Positions 44,955 to 54,365 are shown, numbered from the stretch's first letter. The stretch: DNA of 64,000 nucleotides from Hyphomicrobiaceae bacterium UBA7697 (GCA_002482645.1 DLGJ01000008.1:372001-436000); one strand, 5' to 3'. Translations and numbers: made by a program. Notes: generated by a model not told the origin, from the letters alone.

Positions 44955-45959
44955 CTACCGGCAGATCGGCAAGGGCCGTGGCGGCGGCGCGGGGTGCGCC
45001 TTTCGGTAGCGGGCGATGATGGGTTCGAGCGTCTCCTTCGGCCAGAACTTCGGCGCGCCGATTTCCCGCAGGCAGGACGCATTCCAATAGAGCCCCGCTT
45101 TCGACGGCGGCCGCCCTGCTTTCACGGCTTTGGCGATAGCGTCGATGTCGCTCGACTCCGGATAGATATAGAGTGTCGTCGGCTGACTCTTGATCATGTC
45201 GACGATCAATGCGGACGCTTCGGGGGTCCAACTCGTGCAGCCATTGCTGCGCCCGGAGGCATAGTTCAGAAACCGCCCATAGGCGACGTAGCCCTTGGCG
45301 TCCGCGTGCGGGTCCTTCGGATCCTTGCGCCGGCACATGCTCCGCAGCATGACCGCCGAATGTCCGCCGATGGCGCGCTCGCGTGCGTTCGCCGTGTCGT
45401 CCCAGCCTTCGAACTGCACGAAAGGCCGGATCAGCGGAACCCGCTTGCCCGAGACGCGATAATAGCCTTTGAAGGACGTCCGGGTTTCCGCCGTCACATA
45501 GGCGCCGCCGGCCGTGAGCTTGGACCCTTCGGCATTGCTGAAGTTCTTCGCGCAGCGCCGTCCGTTGGCGAAATTCGCAAGCCCCGGCAAATTGCGGCCG
45601 TTGCCGTAGCCGGACGAGACCGCGCGGAACGACAGGTCGTGCTCGCAGATAATGTAGAATCGCCGCGCCACCCGGCCGCTCTTCGCAATGCTCGGGCGTG
45701 TCGCATCCATGGCGAAGTAGCAGGGATTCTTGGCCGCGCCCTCTAGCACTTTTTGCAGATAGAGCCCTCGCGCGCGCTCCAAGACGACTTTCGAGATTTG
45801 CCCGTCCGCCTCGCCCACATGAGGCCGCAGCCAGGGTGGAATGCCGGAATATTGTCCGACGGCAGCCGTCGGGGACGCGCCAAGCCAGAGAAGTGCGGCC
45901 ACGGCACCAATAATAGTCAGTAGACTGACGACCCCCTGACGGAGAGAGATCAATCCCAC
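44955..45959 (-). CDS. Secreted L,D-transpeptidase-like protein (murein LDT catalytic family), paralog A
   Basis: The 334-residue product has an N-terminal hydrophobic signal or anchor (VSLLTIIGAVAALLWLG). Its central domain belongs to the 'murein L,D-transpeptidase catalytic domain' group, in which the active site reads SNGCTSW (Cys near residue 245) instead of the YkuD HGCVR. Other conserved features are the FYIICEHDLSFRAVSSG strand, NGRRCAKNFSNAEGS, GGHSAVMLRSMCRRKDP and the NASCLREIG/ CR-end with paired Cys. A cell-wall role is inferred. The start is a GTG. A paralog with the same layout is at 47037-48098, on the same strand. Confidence 0.7.
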   Translation of the reverse strand: MGLISLRQGVVSLLTIIGAVAALLWLGASPTAAVGQYSGIPPWLRPHVGEADGQISKVVLERARGLYLQKVLEGAAKNPCYFAMDATRPSIAKSGRVARRFYIICEHDLSFRAVSSGYGNGRNLPGLANFANGRRCAKNFSNAEGSKLTAGGAYVTAETRTSFKGYYRVSGKRVPLIRPFVQFEGWDDTANARERAIGGHSAVMLRSMCRRKDPKDPHADAKGYVAYGRFLNYASGRSNGCTSWTPEASALIVDMIKSQPTTLYIYPESSDIDAIAKAVKAGRPPSKAGLYWNASCLREIGAPKFWPKETLEPIIARYRKAHPAPPPRPLPICR

Positions 45960-46302
45960 CAGATTGGTTCCCCTGTCGAATCGATTTTCTGCAGCCTACG
46001 CGCGAAAAACGCCACGAATACGGCCTCATCCGGGCTCGAATCGGACCAGGAACCGTCCCGGCGGGATGTTCGCCGATCTTTACTCCGCGGACTTCTCCAT
46101 GTGGAGACCGAGGACCGGCGGCCCGGCGAGATGCGGCCGCACTCCCCGTAAAGCGTCCACGCACGCATATATGCGGTGCGGCGCCGAGCGTTCCCTGCTC
46201 CACGCACCGCAGCATGGCGGCATCTTTTTCCGCACGTACTCGAAGAAAGCGGGCGTGCGGGGCACCGTCGCGCCAAGGCGCCTCATCGGGTAATGTCGAA
46301 CC
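45960..46302. other. Intergenic stretch before the vWA gene
   Basis: No supported gene is seen in these 343 bp; short frames are random in composition. The promoters of the flanking divergent genes should be here. No repeat or hairpin stands out. Confidence 0.4.
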
Positions 46303-47040
46303 ATGATCCGGCTCCAGGCTCTCCCGCGCCTCGCAGCAGCCGCTGTACTCGTCCTCCTCACAGGGGTCGCCTCGGCGGATGAAGGCCAGCGGCCCTATTG
46401 CACCGAGGACGCGATGATCGTGTTCGATGCATCGGGTTCCATGGCCGGCAACACGGTGCAAGGTCTCTTCAGCGACGTGACGCGGATCGACGAGGTGCGC
46501 AGCGCGCTCGCCGAGGTTCTGCCGGAGGCGGCACGGTTCCGGAAGATCGGCCTGATCACCTACGGGCCCGGTCCCTACCAGCAATGCAACGTCGCGCTGG
46601 ACTTCCGCCCGATGTGGCATGCGTCCCAGCCCATCTTGAATGTCGTGAAGACGCTCAATCCGGCCGGCAAGACGCCCCTCGTGGCGGCGGTGCAGCAGGC
46701 GGCGGCCGTTCTGGAATACCAGACGAAACCGGGCGCGGTCGTCCTGTTGACCGACGGCGAGGAGACGTGCGGCGGCGCGCCGTGCGCGCTCGGCAAGGTA
46801 CTCAAGGAGAAGGCCAAGAACCTCACCGTTCATGTCATCGGCTATCAGTTGAGAGCCTTCCGGTGGACCGGCGCGCAAAGCTATCTCGACGTGAAATGTC
46901 TCGCGGAGGAAACCGGCGGCCTCTACATCACGGCGGAGAACAGGCAGGATCTGATCGACGCGTTCAAGAAGACGCTAGGCTGCCCCATGATGTCCGGATT
47001 GGATGTTCCGCAGCCGCCACCGCCGGGCCGCGCGCACTAA
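46303..47040 (+). CDS. Secreted von Willebrand factor A domain protein
   Basis: The 245-residue product has a signal peptide (AAAAVLVLLTGVASADEG). The vWA domain covers residues 30-225, with a complete MIDAS site: MIVFDASGSMAG (DxSxS), a Thr in NPAGKTPLVAAV and VVLLTDGEE. vWA domains bind ligands through a metal ion and usually act in protein complexes. The C-terminus is Pro-rich (VPQPPPPGRAH). The gene lies between the two L,D-transpeptidase-like paralogs and overlaps the end of paralog B by four bases, so a cell-envelope partnership is possible but not shown. Confidence 0.8.
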   Translation: MIRLQALPRLAAAAVLVLLTGVASADEGQRPYCTEDAMIVFDASGSMAGNTVQGLFSDVTRIDEVRSALAEVLPEAARFRKIGLITYGPGPYQQCNVALDFRPMWHASQPILNVVKTLNPAGKTPLVAAVQQAAAVLEYQTKPGAVVLLTDGEETCGGAPCALGKVLKEKAKNLTVHVIGYQLRAFRWTGAQSYLDVKCLAEETGGLYITAENRQDLIDAFKKTLGCPMMSGLDVPQPPPPGRAH

Positions 47041-48098
47041 GACGGCTTGCAGATCGGCAAATCGTTCAAGGTCCGCTGCCGGGTGGACGGCTTGCGTTTT
47101 TTGTCCCGGGAGAGCACCGGCTCGAGCTTTTCTCTTGGCCAGAAATTGGGCTCGCCGATCTCACGCAGGCAGGCGGCGTTCCAATACAGTCCCGCCCGCG
47201 ACGGCGATTGCCCGGCCCGCACCGCACGACCCACCGCCACGATGTCGCTCGCCTCGGGATAGACATAGACCGTGGTTCGCTTCTTCTTCGCGATCGCCAG
47301 GATCACGTCGGCATCGGCCTGCGGCCAGCTCGTGCAGCCGCTACTGCGGCCATTGCTGTAGTCCACAAGCTTGCCGTAAGGCACATAGCCGTCCTTGCTG
47401 GCATAGGGGCTGCCCGGCACCTTCATCCGGCACATCCACCGGACGATGACGGCGGGATGTCCGCCGATGGCGCGCGCCCTCGCGTTCGCCGTGTCGCCCT
47501 CGCCTTCGAACTGTAGAAACGAGCGCACGAGCGGCTGATAGGTTCCCTCCGCCCGGTAGTAACCCTTGAAGGACGTCCGGATTTCCGCGGTCACGTAGCC
47601 GCCGCCGGTCGTCAGCCGCGAACTCTGCGCATTGCTGAAGTTCTTTGCGCAGCGTGCGTCGTTCGAGAAGTCGGCGATCCCCTCCAGCGCGCGGCCATTG
47701 CCATGGGTCGACGTGATCGCGCGGAAGGTCTGGCTCGGTTCGCAGATCACATAGAAGCGGCGTCCGCCGTCGCCGGGACGGGTCGCGTCGAACGCGAAGT
47801 AGCAGGGATTGCTGATGGTGCCCGCCCGCATCTTCTTCTGATGGAACGCGCGCGCGCGGCGCAGCACCACGGCCGAGATCTGGCCATCGCCATCGCCGAT
47901 ATGAGCCTGGAGCCAAGCCGGTACGCCCGGCACCGCAGGTGCGGCCGGCGCGGCCGGCGGCAACGGCACCGGCACGGCGGGCGCGACGTGCCATGGAAGC
48001 TGCTCGGCGGACACCGGACCCGGCCCCGCGAGCGCAAGGGCGGCACCGCAAAGACCCAGCGCAGCGAATAGCCTGAGAATGTGAGACGTCCCCCGCAC
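47037..48098 (-). CDS. Secreted L,D-transpeptidase-like protein (murein LDT catalytic family), paralog B
   Basis: The product matches paralog A throughout the catalytic domain (CRMKVPGSPYASKDGYVPYGKL, NGRSSGCTSWPQ active-site region, NAACLREIGEPNFWPREKLEP). It differs in the Pro/Ala-rich segment after the signal (PPAAPAAPAVPGVPAW). The start is chosen at GTG 48098 because GGGAG lies eight bases before it and it opens a normal signal peptide (HILRLFAALGLCGAALALA); ATG 48113 is the alternative. Function in peptidoglycan is inferred from the family. It is downstream of a papain/transglutaminase-like candidate on the same strand. Confidence 0.7.
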   Translation of the reverse strand: MRGTSHILRLFAALGLCGAALALAGPGPVSAEQLPWHVAPAVPVPLPPAAPAAPAVPGVPAWLQAHIGDGDGQISAVVLRRARAFHQKKMRAGTISNPCYFAFDATRPGDGGRRFYVICEPSQTFRAITSTHGNGRALEGIADFSNDARCAKNFSNAQSSRLTTGGGYVTAEIRTSFKGYYRAEGTYQPLVRSFLQFEGEGDTANARARAIGGHPAVIVRWMCRMKVPGSPYASKDGYVPYGKLVDYSNGRSSGCTSWPQADADVILAIAKKKRTTVYVYPEASDIVAVGRAVRAGQSPSRAGLYWNAACLREIGEPNFWPREKLEPVLSRDKKRKPSTRQRTLNDLPICKPS

Positions 48099-48290
48099 GC
48101 GGCAAGCTCCCATCAACGCATCTACCGCCGGCACGAACGATCGTCGGCGCGGCAATGGGCCCAACGCGGATACCCCCGGCTGAGGTCCCTTGGAAGAGAG
48201 TTCTTCGCGACGTTAGAGTCCGAATGCTTAATTGGAGTTAAATGCGCGCCGCACGGCGGCGATCGGTCCCGGGACATGGCAAGAATCCTC

Positions 48291-50258
48291 TCAACCGCGC
48301 GGCGGGCGGCGGCGCTCGCTGAACCACGAACGGTACTCCGAGGCCATCGTTTGGCGCTGCGATAGCGGCGCACGCCGTTTGCAGGTCGACATTTCCTCGC
48401 TGCCTTCCAATGCGCCCCAACGGAGCTCGACGCAATCGTTGATATTATACGCCATCTCGAGATCGCCGATACGCACGAGCACGTCGTCGAGCGTCAACTC
48501 CCAAGACGACCCGTCCGAACGCGTGTAGGAGAATTTCCGCGCCGCGAGCTCCGCGTTCAGCGTGGCCTGCAGCAACGCCTTGACCTCCGCCGGTGTCTTG
48601 CCCGGAGGCATCTTGTAGCGCTCGGGGCGCCGCGCGACCCGCTCGGGGAAGTGACGCACCACGTCGATGGCAATCAAAAGACGCAAATCGCGCGAGGGCG
48701 TGGCGAAATTCTCCCAGGCACCGCTCGTCTCGAAGATCGACGCCCCATTCGGCATGGTCACGATCGGGGGGGCGCCGGCCAGGAAGTTGCGCCCGTTCTC
48801 GACCGAGGTAACGCGGGCGTTGACCTGCTCCTCGAGCGAGGTGACGGCTTCCTTCATCGCCTGCACGGGATCGAGCGGCGCGGGCGACATCACGTCGTCC
48901 ATGCGGTCGTAAAAATCCTCGACTCCGAGCTTCGATTGGGTCAGCGAGAAATTGCCGTAGTCCGGATCCCCGGCGATCTCCGCGTTGGTCAGCCGCCGCA
49001 GCGTGCCGTTGGACTTCCGCACGATCGGCCGGAAGCGCTTGAAGCCCGGACTGCCGAGCGCGGGGTCTTGCGCGAACAGGAAGTTGCCGCGCCAGAACCG
49101 CTTGCGGGCCACTGTGCCGTCGGGCTGCCCGTCGACCGCGAGGAACACGCCCGCCCCCTCGTCGGTTTGCGGCACCCGCCTGACGAGAATGAGGAGATGC
49201 CCGTAAGGGTCCGCGTAGATCGTGCCGGGGCGCAAGGCGTCCTGCGTCAGCGGTACGGGATAGAAATCGGTGTCGTCGTCGTCGGCCGCCGTGCGCCCGT
49301 TGCCCGAATGCACCGCGTCCGCGAGTGTCGCCTTCAGATAATAATGGAACCCAGGCACGAGCCCTTTCGGCCGCTTGGACACCACGGTCCGCCGCACGGC
49401 CGGCGCGGGAATGGACACCGCGCCGAACAGTCCGTTGGCCTTGACGGCGCGGCGGCCGCGGGTCTCGACGATCTCGGTCTCCGCCGGCTCCTCGTTGACG
49501 ATGTTCCACCATTGCGGACAGCGCGGCGCCGCGCCGCCGTCGCCCCGCGTGCATTTCGCGTAGCCGAAGGGCAGCCCCATCTTGAAGGCGAAATAGGCAC
49601 GCAGGAAATACGGAACGTCGGCGCAGTCGGGGCGGATGAGCGCGTTCTTCTGGTCCTCGCGCAGGCCGAGATGATCGAACAAGGCATTGCGCGAAGAATC
49701 GTGCAGCACCTCGCTCATCGCCTTCCACGACAAGTCTTCGTCGAGCGGCGCGTCGAACAGCTTCTCGATCCAAGCCGAATACAGATTCTCGTTGGCGCGA
49801 TCCCACGCCCCGCGCAGGGGCCAGACGGCCTTGCCGCCGCTGGGCCCGCGCGGCCGTTTGCTCCCGACCGCGATCTCCCGCGTGACCTCTCGGCAGCCGG
49901 CCGTGGCGCCGGCGCGCGCAAGCTTCGCGTGCCAGGTCCCCGCCTGCGGAGAGGCGACTTCCGCGTACCAGAAATAAGGAGGACCGCCGCCCATGTTGGA
50001 CGACTTGGCCGCGACCTTGCCCGAAGGCCCGATCAACGCGAGCTCGCCGGACAGCGGCTTCTCGGCGGCGAAGATGACGCGCAAGGGCGCGCCCTTCCAA
50101 GGCGCCATGGGCGAGGACAGGAGCGCAAGGCCGAATTCGTCGCAGACAGAAGCGGCATCCTCGGCCCTCGCCTGCGTTTGCGGTAGCAGGAGAGCGGCCA
50201 AGGCAAGAGCGATCGGAAATGCTCCGACCGCGGCCTTGGACTGGCGTACAGGTCGCAT
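48291..50258 (-). CDS. Large secreted protein, possible transglutaminase/NlpC-like hydrolase
   Basis: The 655-residue product has a signal peptide (AFPIALALAALLLPQTQARA). Residues 45-130 are a beta-sandwich-like region. A candidate catalytic Cys sits in RPDCADVPYFLRAYFAFKMG (near residue 210) and a His 140 residues later in IYADPYGHLLILVRR. The Cys-then-His spacing and the DCAD context resemble transglutaminase-like and NlpC/P60 peptidases, so a peptidoglycan- or protein-crosslink hydrolase is my guess; no family is certain. A long helical C-terminal half follows (YDRMDDVMSPAPLDP, ARKFSYTRSDGSSWELTLDD). ATG 50258. It precedes LDT-like paralog B, consistent with a cell-wall group. Confidence 0.5.
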   Translation of the reverse strand: MRPVRQSKAAVGAFPIALALAALLLPQTQARAEDAASVCDEFGLALLSSPMAPWKGAPLRVIFAAEKPLSGELALIGPSGKVAAKSSNMGGGPPYFWYAEVASPQAGTWHAKLARAGATAGCREVTREIAVGSKRPRGPSGGKAVWPLRGAWDRANENLYSAWIEKLFDAPLDEDLSWKAMSEVLHDSSRNALFDHLGLREDQKNALIRPDCADVPYFLRAYFAFKMGLPFGYAKCTRGDGGAAPRCPQWWNIVNEEPAETEIVETRGRRAVKANGLFGAVSIPAPAVRRTVVSKRPKGLVPGFHYYLKATLADAVHSGNGRTAADDDDTDFYPVPLTQDALRPGTIYADPYGHLLILVRRVPQTDEGAGVFLAVDGQPDGTVARKRFWRGNFLFAQDPALGSPGFKRFRPIVRKSNGTLRRLTNAEIAGDPDYGNFSLTQSKLGVEDFYDRMDDVMSPAPLDPVQAMKEAVTSLEEQVNARVTSVENGRNFLAGAPPIVTMPNGASIFETSGAWENFATPSRDLRLLIAIDVVRHFPERVARRPERYKMPPGKTPAEVKALLQATLNAELAARKFSYTRSDGSSWELTLDDVLVRIGDLEMAYNINDCVELRWGALEGSEEMSTCKRRAPLSQRQTMASEYRSWFSERRRPPRG

Positions 50259-50471
50259 GGAACCCCCGTTCCCGGCTCCCTAAGCCGCACCCCCGAATCT
50301 ACCCCGAAAACGCGTTCGGAAAAACCTCAAAGGCGCGGCGGTCCACATGGGCCATGAAGCTGCGCGCCGTCACGCGAGACTACTCAAGCGAGGTCAATCG
50401 CCATAACATGGGGCGCCCTTCCCTTATTGACGCCCTCCAACCACACCAAGAACGACGCAGGGAACGAAACG

Positions 50472-51542
50472 ATGACCGCACGAACGACGACCGGCCAAGG
50501 CAAACTCTACGACAGCATTGTCGACACGATCGGCAACACGCCCTGCATCCGCGTGAACCGCTTGGCGCCGGACAACGTGCGCCTCTACGTGAAGGCGGAG
50601 TTCTTCAACCCGGCGGCGTCCGTGAAGGACCGCTTGGCGATCAGCATCATCGAAGAGGCCGAGAAGCGCGGCGATCTCAAGCCGGGCCAGACGGTGGTCG
50701 AGGCCACGAGCGGCAACACCGGCATCGGCCTCGCCATGGTCTGCGCCGCCAAGGGCTATCCGCTGGTCGTTACCATGGCCGAAAGCTTCTCGGTCGAGCG
50801 GCGGAAGCTGATGCGCTTCCTCGGCGCCAAGGTGGTCCTGACCCCGAAGGAGCTCAAAGGCTTCGGCATGGTTCAGAAGGCCGTGGAACTCGCGCAGGAA
50901 CATGGCTGGTTTCTCGCCCATCAGTTCGAGACGAAGGACAACGCGCTCGTCCACGAAAACACGACCGGCCGCGAAATCCTTGCCGATTTCAAAGGCCGGC
51001 GCCTCGACTATTTCGTCAGCGGCTACGGAACGGGCGGTACGATTGCCGGTGTCGGCCGCGTGCTGCGGAAAGAGCGGCCAGAAACGAAGATCGTCTTGAG
51101 CGAGCCGGCCAACGCGCAGCTCGTCGGCAGCGGGATTCCCCAAGAACGCGGACCCGACGGCGCGCCGAGCGTGGGCCATTCCGCCTTCGAGCCGCACCCG
51201 ATTCAAGGGTGGACGCCCGACTTCATTCCGCTGGTTCTGCAGGAAGCCATCGACAAGCACTATTACGACGCGCTCGTCCCCGTTCCCGGGCCGACCGCCA
51301 TCGAGTGGTCGCGTAAACTCGCAGCCGAAGAAGGCATCCTGACCGGCATTTCAGGCGGCGCCACCTTCGCCGTCGCCCACCAAATCGCGGAGCAGGCGGA
51401 GGACGGCACGACGATCCTCGCCATGTTGCCAGACACCGGCGAGCGCTATCTCTCGACGCCGCTGTTCGAAAACATCGAAGAAGTGATGACCGAGGACGAA
51501 CGCGCCCTGATGACATCTACGCCCGGGTATCAGATGGGGTAG
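50472..51542 (+). CDS. cysK: Cysteine synthase (O-acetylserine sulfhydrylase)
   Basis: The 356-residue PLP enzyme makes cysteine from O-acetylserine. The Schiff-base lysine is in NPAASVKDRLAIS, the substrate loop is TSGNTGIGLA and the PLP phosphate loop is GYGTGGTIAGVG. It is about 30 residues longer than E. coli CysK, with an extended C-terminus (ENIEEVMTEDERALM), as in other alphaproteobacterial forms. ATG 50472 is preferred over 50427 by the preceding GGGAAC. It is the last conserved chromosomal gene before the AT-richer accessory region. Confidence 0.9.
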   Translation: MTARTTTGQGKLYDSIVDTIGNTPCIRVNRLAPDNVRLYVKAEFFNPAASVKDRLAISIIEEAEKRGDLKPGQTVVEATSGNTGIGLAMVCAAKGYPLVVTMAESFSVERRKLMRFLGAKVVLTPKELKGFGMVQKAVELAQEHGWFLAHQFETKDNALVHENTTGREILADFKGRRLDYFVSGYGTGGTIAGVGRVLRKERPETKIVLSEPANAQLVGSGIPQERGPDGAPSVGHSAFEPHPIQGWTPDFIPLVLQEAIDKHYYDALVPVPGPTAIEWSRKLAAEEGILTGISGGATFAVAHQIAEQAEDGTTILAMLPDTGERYLSTPLFENIEEVMTEDERALMTSTPGYQMG

Positions 51543-51862
51543 GAGTGAGGTGCGAAAGGACAGTCGGCAGAATCTGCGTCCAAGCCGCCAAGAGACCCGA
51601 AAGTTGGTACTGGGCACCGCGCACACTGTGCGCATTGCTGGAACGTAGACACCTAAACGAATTCCGAGCTCGAACGTGGACAGCTGAAGGCCGCCTGAGA
51701 AATATATTCCAGAAACCTGAATGGAGCGCGCGAGTCTGAGGTGAAGTTGATTGCTAATTCCCGCCATCCGAGAAACAGCAAGTGAGTTCCATTTGGCTTC
51801 GCTGGCGATCAAAACCACCAAGTGTTGTGTGAGCCCGTAGCGACTACTAGTCTGTGAACTAA
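51543..51862. other. Gene-free junction into the AT-richer region
   Basis: These 320 bp separate cysK from the methyltransferase. Base composition drops from here on. No att-like repeat, tRNA or integrase is visible, so how the accessory segment arrived is unknown. Confidence 0.4.
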
Positions 51863-52678
51863 ATGAGTCTCGTCGAGGGCACAGGGGTGAAACCGTTCAT
51901 AAAGTGGGCAGGCGGTAAGCGCTGGCTTATAGAAAACCAACAGTTCGAACTTCCAGAGTTTAGAGGGAGGTACATCGAGCCATTTCTTGGTGGAGGTGCT
52001 GTCTTCTTCCACGTCGCGCCCAACAGCGCAGTCCTTTCAGACGCCAATGCAAGCCTCATCAGCGTGTATCGCGCGGTGCGCGCTGACTGGCGCCGTGTCG
52101 AGGCTGAACTGAAGAAAATGCAGCGCCTTCACTGTAGGGACTATTACTACGCAGAGAGGTCTCGAATACGAAGGACCACCCATACACAAGCCGCCCAGTT
52201 TCTCTACCTAAACAGAACTTGTTGGAACGGTCTTTACCGTGAAAACCTGTCCGGTAAGTTCAATGTCCCTATCGGAACCAAGACGCAGGTCATAATGCCT
52301 GATGACAACTTCGAGGCATCTAGCAAAGCACTCCAGAACGCTGAACTGATCGCATGTGATTTCGAGGACACACTTAGCATCGCTACTGCAGGTGACCTAG
52401 TATTCTTGGATCCGCCGTATACAACGGCCCACAACACGAACGGATTCGTCAAATACAATCAGAAAATATTTAGCTGGGAAGACCAGATTCGACTACGTGA
52501 CTGCGTTGAGGCAGCAAGCCGCCGGGGCGCAAAGATTATAATGACAAATGCAAATCATAAAACAATTCGCGATCTTTATGCTTCTCTTGGATCCCCCAAT
52601 ATTATTTCACGGTTTTCGGTTATCTCCGGATCTTCTGCCTCGCGGGGTCAAACAACCGAAGCTCTGTATGTGTTTTAG
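51863..52678 (+). CDS. D12-class DNA adenine-N6 methyltransferase (Dam family)
   Basis: The 271-residue enzyme has the D12 layout: AdoMet-binding FIKWAGGKRWLI, YIEPFLGGGAVFFHV, and catalytic DPPY in FLDPPYTTA (near residue 190). It closely follows the Dam/DpnM type, including FLYLNRTCWNGLYRENLSGKFNVPIG. It should methylate adenine in a short palindrome such as GATC, target unproven. No restriction enzyme of a known type is adjacent; the next gene encodes a PD-(D/E)xK-like domain, which suggests an R-M-like pair. Codon use and GC are lower than in the flanks. Confidence 0.85.
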   Translation: MSLVEGTGVKPFIKWAGGKRWLIENQQFELPEFRGRYIEPFLGGGAVFFHVAPNSAVLSDANASLISVYRAVRADWRRVEAELKKMQRLHCRDYYYAERSRIRRTTHTQAAQFLYLNRTCWNGLYRENLSGKFNVPIGTKTQVIMPDDNFEASSKALQNAELIACDFEDTLSIATAGDLVFLDPPYTTAHNTNGFVKYNQKIFSWEDQIRLRDCVEAASRRGAKIIMTNANHKTIRDLYASLGSPNIISRFSVISGSSASRGQTTEALYVF

Positions 52679-52727
52679 GCAGAATTGACGTAACATTCTC
52701 AGAAACACCAATCGCGGAGACCAGAAA

Positions 52728-53399
52728 TTGGCTTTCATGGACCCGGCGACAGCACTCGAACTTAAAGAAAAGTTGTCCAACGATCTTTCTAACCTAGGGA
52801 AGATCTACAAAGCCAAATCGTCTAGGTTCCATGAAAGGAGCGTCGAACACTCGTTGGTTGAGGATCTTATAGCGGACGGCTGGGAGGAATTCGGTCGGCC
52901 ACTCAAAACTCGAACTCGATTGCGCCGCGCCAAAACGCATGACGTTCAGCTTGAAGACGACATGTGGTGCCAGCTCTACCGCTTGGGATTCCGCCACTTC
53001 AGCATAGATCGCGACTTCAAGCTGCCGTTTGGCAAAGATCCAGCAGAAAAGAAGCAGATCGATGTGGTTGCGGTAAATGACGACTGCATCCTTTTAATCG
53101 AATGCAAGTCTTCGGAACGATGGGCCAAGCCTCCTTGTTTCAAGACTGAGTTTGAAGCGCTAAGGCTGCGGCTGGCCGGCCACCAAAAGGCTCTTGAGCA
53201 GCTCTTTGGCACCGGGAAAAGGGTTAAGTATATATTCGCCACGAGAAAATATCGGATCAGCCGAACAAGCATAGACGCTAAGCGTCTCCATGACGCTGGC
53301 GGTTTTTTGTACAATGATAATGCCTATGACTACGTCGATGGTCTCCTAAAGGCGTACAAGGATGCTGCCCATTATCAAGGGACCTATATACGTGTGTGA
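52728..53399 (+). CDS. PD-(D/E)xK nuclease-like N-terminal half of a split DGQHR protein
   Basis: The first 217 codons are the native gene; the last six (GTYIRV) and the stop are supplied by the transposon. Residues 105-135 carry a nuclease-like core KKQIDVVAVNDDCILLIECKSSE with D...ExK, preceded by an N-terminal helical region (RSVEHSLVEDLIADGWEEFG). The break is at codon CAA 53376-53378. Joining 53378 to 56423 continues in frame into FMAMLLKNKD and then the DGQHR domain, so the two halves were one 785-residue protein. The start is TTG 52728 (GGAGA upstream) or ATG 52737. As a truncated product it may still fold. Confidence 0.7.
   Translation: MAFMDPATALELKEKLSNDLSNLGKIYKAKSSRFHERSVEHSLVEDLIADGWEEFGRPLKTRTRLRRAKTHDVQLEDDMWCQLYRLGFRHFSIDRDFKLPFGKDPAEKKQIDVVAVNDDCILLIECKSSERWAKPPCFKTEFEALRLRLAGHQKALEQLFGTGKRVKYIFATRKYRISRTSIDAKRLHDAGGFLYNDNAYDYVDGLLKAYKDAAHYQGTYIRV
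53371..53378 (+). repeat. Left target-site duplication ATTATCAA
   Basis: The 8 bp are identical to 56415-56422 on the other side of the transposon. An 8-bp duplication is the length typical of IS1595-family insertion. Confidence 0.9.
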
Positions 53400-53401
53400 C
53401 C
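53379..53401 (+). repeat. Left terminal inverted repeat of the transposon
   Basis: It begins GGGACCTATATACG and ends TGACC. It differs from the reverse complement of the right end at one position only (G here, A there). Confidence 0.92.
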
Positions 53402-53466
53402 TAGTCCTTTAACGGGTTATCACCACACCCCATATATGGTTAGCTCCAGCGCAACTGGGGCGAATC

Positions 53467-53865
53467 ATGACGCCAATATCTGAATGCCCTCTAGTGGAGG
53501 GCTACCATGTGGTTCGACACGCGAGCGGCGCGTGCATCGCAACCCCCGAATGGGTTTCGTGGGCTACGCAAACTGGCCGCTTCGACTTAGTGTCGCTTCT
53601 GATCTCGGTTGTGGGACTGTCGCTGGTCGCGGCGGGTATCTTTGCCTTCGGTTACTTCCGGGGCGAAGCGTACACGATGGCGAAAAAGACGGCTGAGGAC
53701 ATAACGGAGGAACGCTTAACTAAACTGCTACGCCAGATTGAGACGCGTATGGAAGATTTTGATAAGGCGGCTCAGAAGGCTAAACAGCCCACTGCTACCC
53801 CAAGCACGGCTGGCGCTCTGAAGGCCACTGAAGCTGGAGAGTTCGAGGACGGAGAAGGTAAATGA
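53467..53865 (+). CDS. Passenger gene: single-helix membrane protein
   Basis: The 132-residue product has one membrane helix (LVSLLISVVGLSLVAAGIFAFGYF, residues 40-63) and a charged coiled-coil-like region (ITEERLTKLLRQIETRMEDFDKAAQKAK), ending in a low-complexity acidic tail. The N-terminus is Cys-containing. No family is recognised. Its stop overlaps the start of the ImmA/IrrE gene by four bases (ATGA), so the two are coupled and could act together, for instance as a membrane sensor and its protease. Confidence 0.55.
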   Translation: MTPISECPLVEGYHVVRHASGACIATPEWVSWATQTGRFDLVSLLISVVGLSLVAAGIFAFGYFRGEAYTMAKKTAEDITEERLTKLLRQIETRMEDFDKAAQKAKQPTATPSTAGALKATEAGEFEDGEGK

Positions 53866-54365
53866 AAACGGCCACGCGGGTAGAGGAGAAGCTGCGGAAG
53901 ATACGTGAGCATCAGGATAAGAACGGATATCCTGTGCACGTCATCCCGCTAGCTGAAGCGTTGGGCCTGAATGTGTATTTTGTAGACTGGGACGACAGCA
54001 TGTCAGGCAAGATCGAGCGAGACGGGGAACGCGCTGGACCAAGCGGATATGCAATCTACGTCAACAAGAACCATCATCCCAATCGTAGGCGCTTCACCAT
54101 CGCGCATGAGATCGCTCACTTTGTCCTCCATCAGGAGGAAATCGGAGATGGCGTCTTTGACGATGCCATGTACAGAAGTGGATTGCCGCAGCGTGCGGAG
54201 TTTGAAGCCAACCGACTTGCGGCAGACATTCTTATGCCGTGGCATTTGTTGAATCAGGCGATGGCTACACCCGACTACACGGTGGCGTCGCTGGCGGATC
54301 ACTTCCAAGTGTCCAAAAGCGCGATGTCCATCCGCCTCGGAGTCCCTTACGAAACCGTTGGTTAG
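53862..54365 (+). CDS. Passenger gene: ImmA/IrrE-family metallopeptidase
   Basis: The 167-residue protein carries the zinc-peptidase motif HEIAHFVLH in TIAHEIAHFVL, with a third ligand in EFEANRLAADILMP. The C-terminus looks like the winged HTH-like end of the family (YTVASLADHFQVSKSAMSIRL). ImmA/IrrE proteins cleave transcription repressors to trigger mobile-element or stress genes. No repressor with an obvious linked target is in the element, but the antirepressor-like protein on the opposite strand is a candidate partner. It is coupled to the upstream membrane protein by overlap. Confidence 0.85.
   Translation: MKTATRVEEKLRKIREHQDKNGYPVHVIPLAEALGLNVYFVDWDDSMSGKIERDGERAGPSGYAIYVNKNHHPNRRRFTIAHEIAHFVLHQEEIGDGVFDDAMYRSGLPQRAEFEANRLAADILMPWHLLNQAMATPDYTVASLADHFQVSKSAMSIRLGVPYETVG

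Noticed and set aside
47037..47040. Overlap of the vWA gene and LDT paralog B as a sign of fusion
   Set aside because: The overlap is four bases between convergent stops, which is ordinary.
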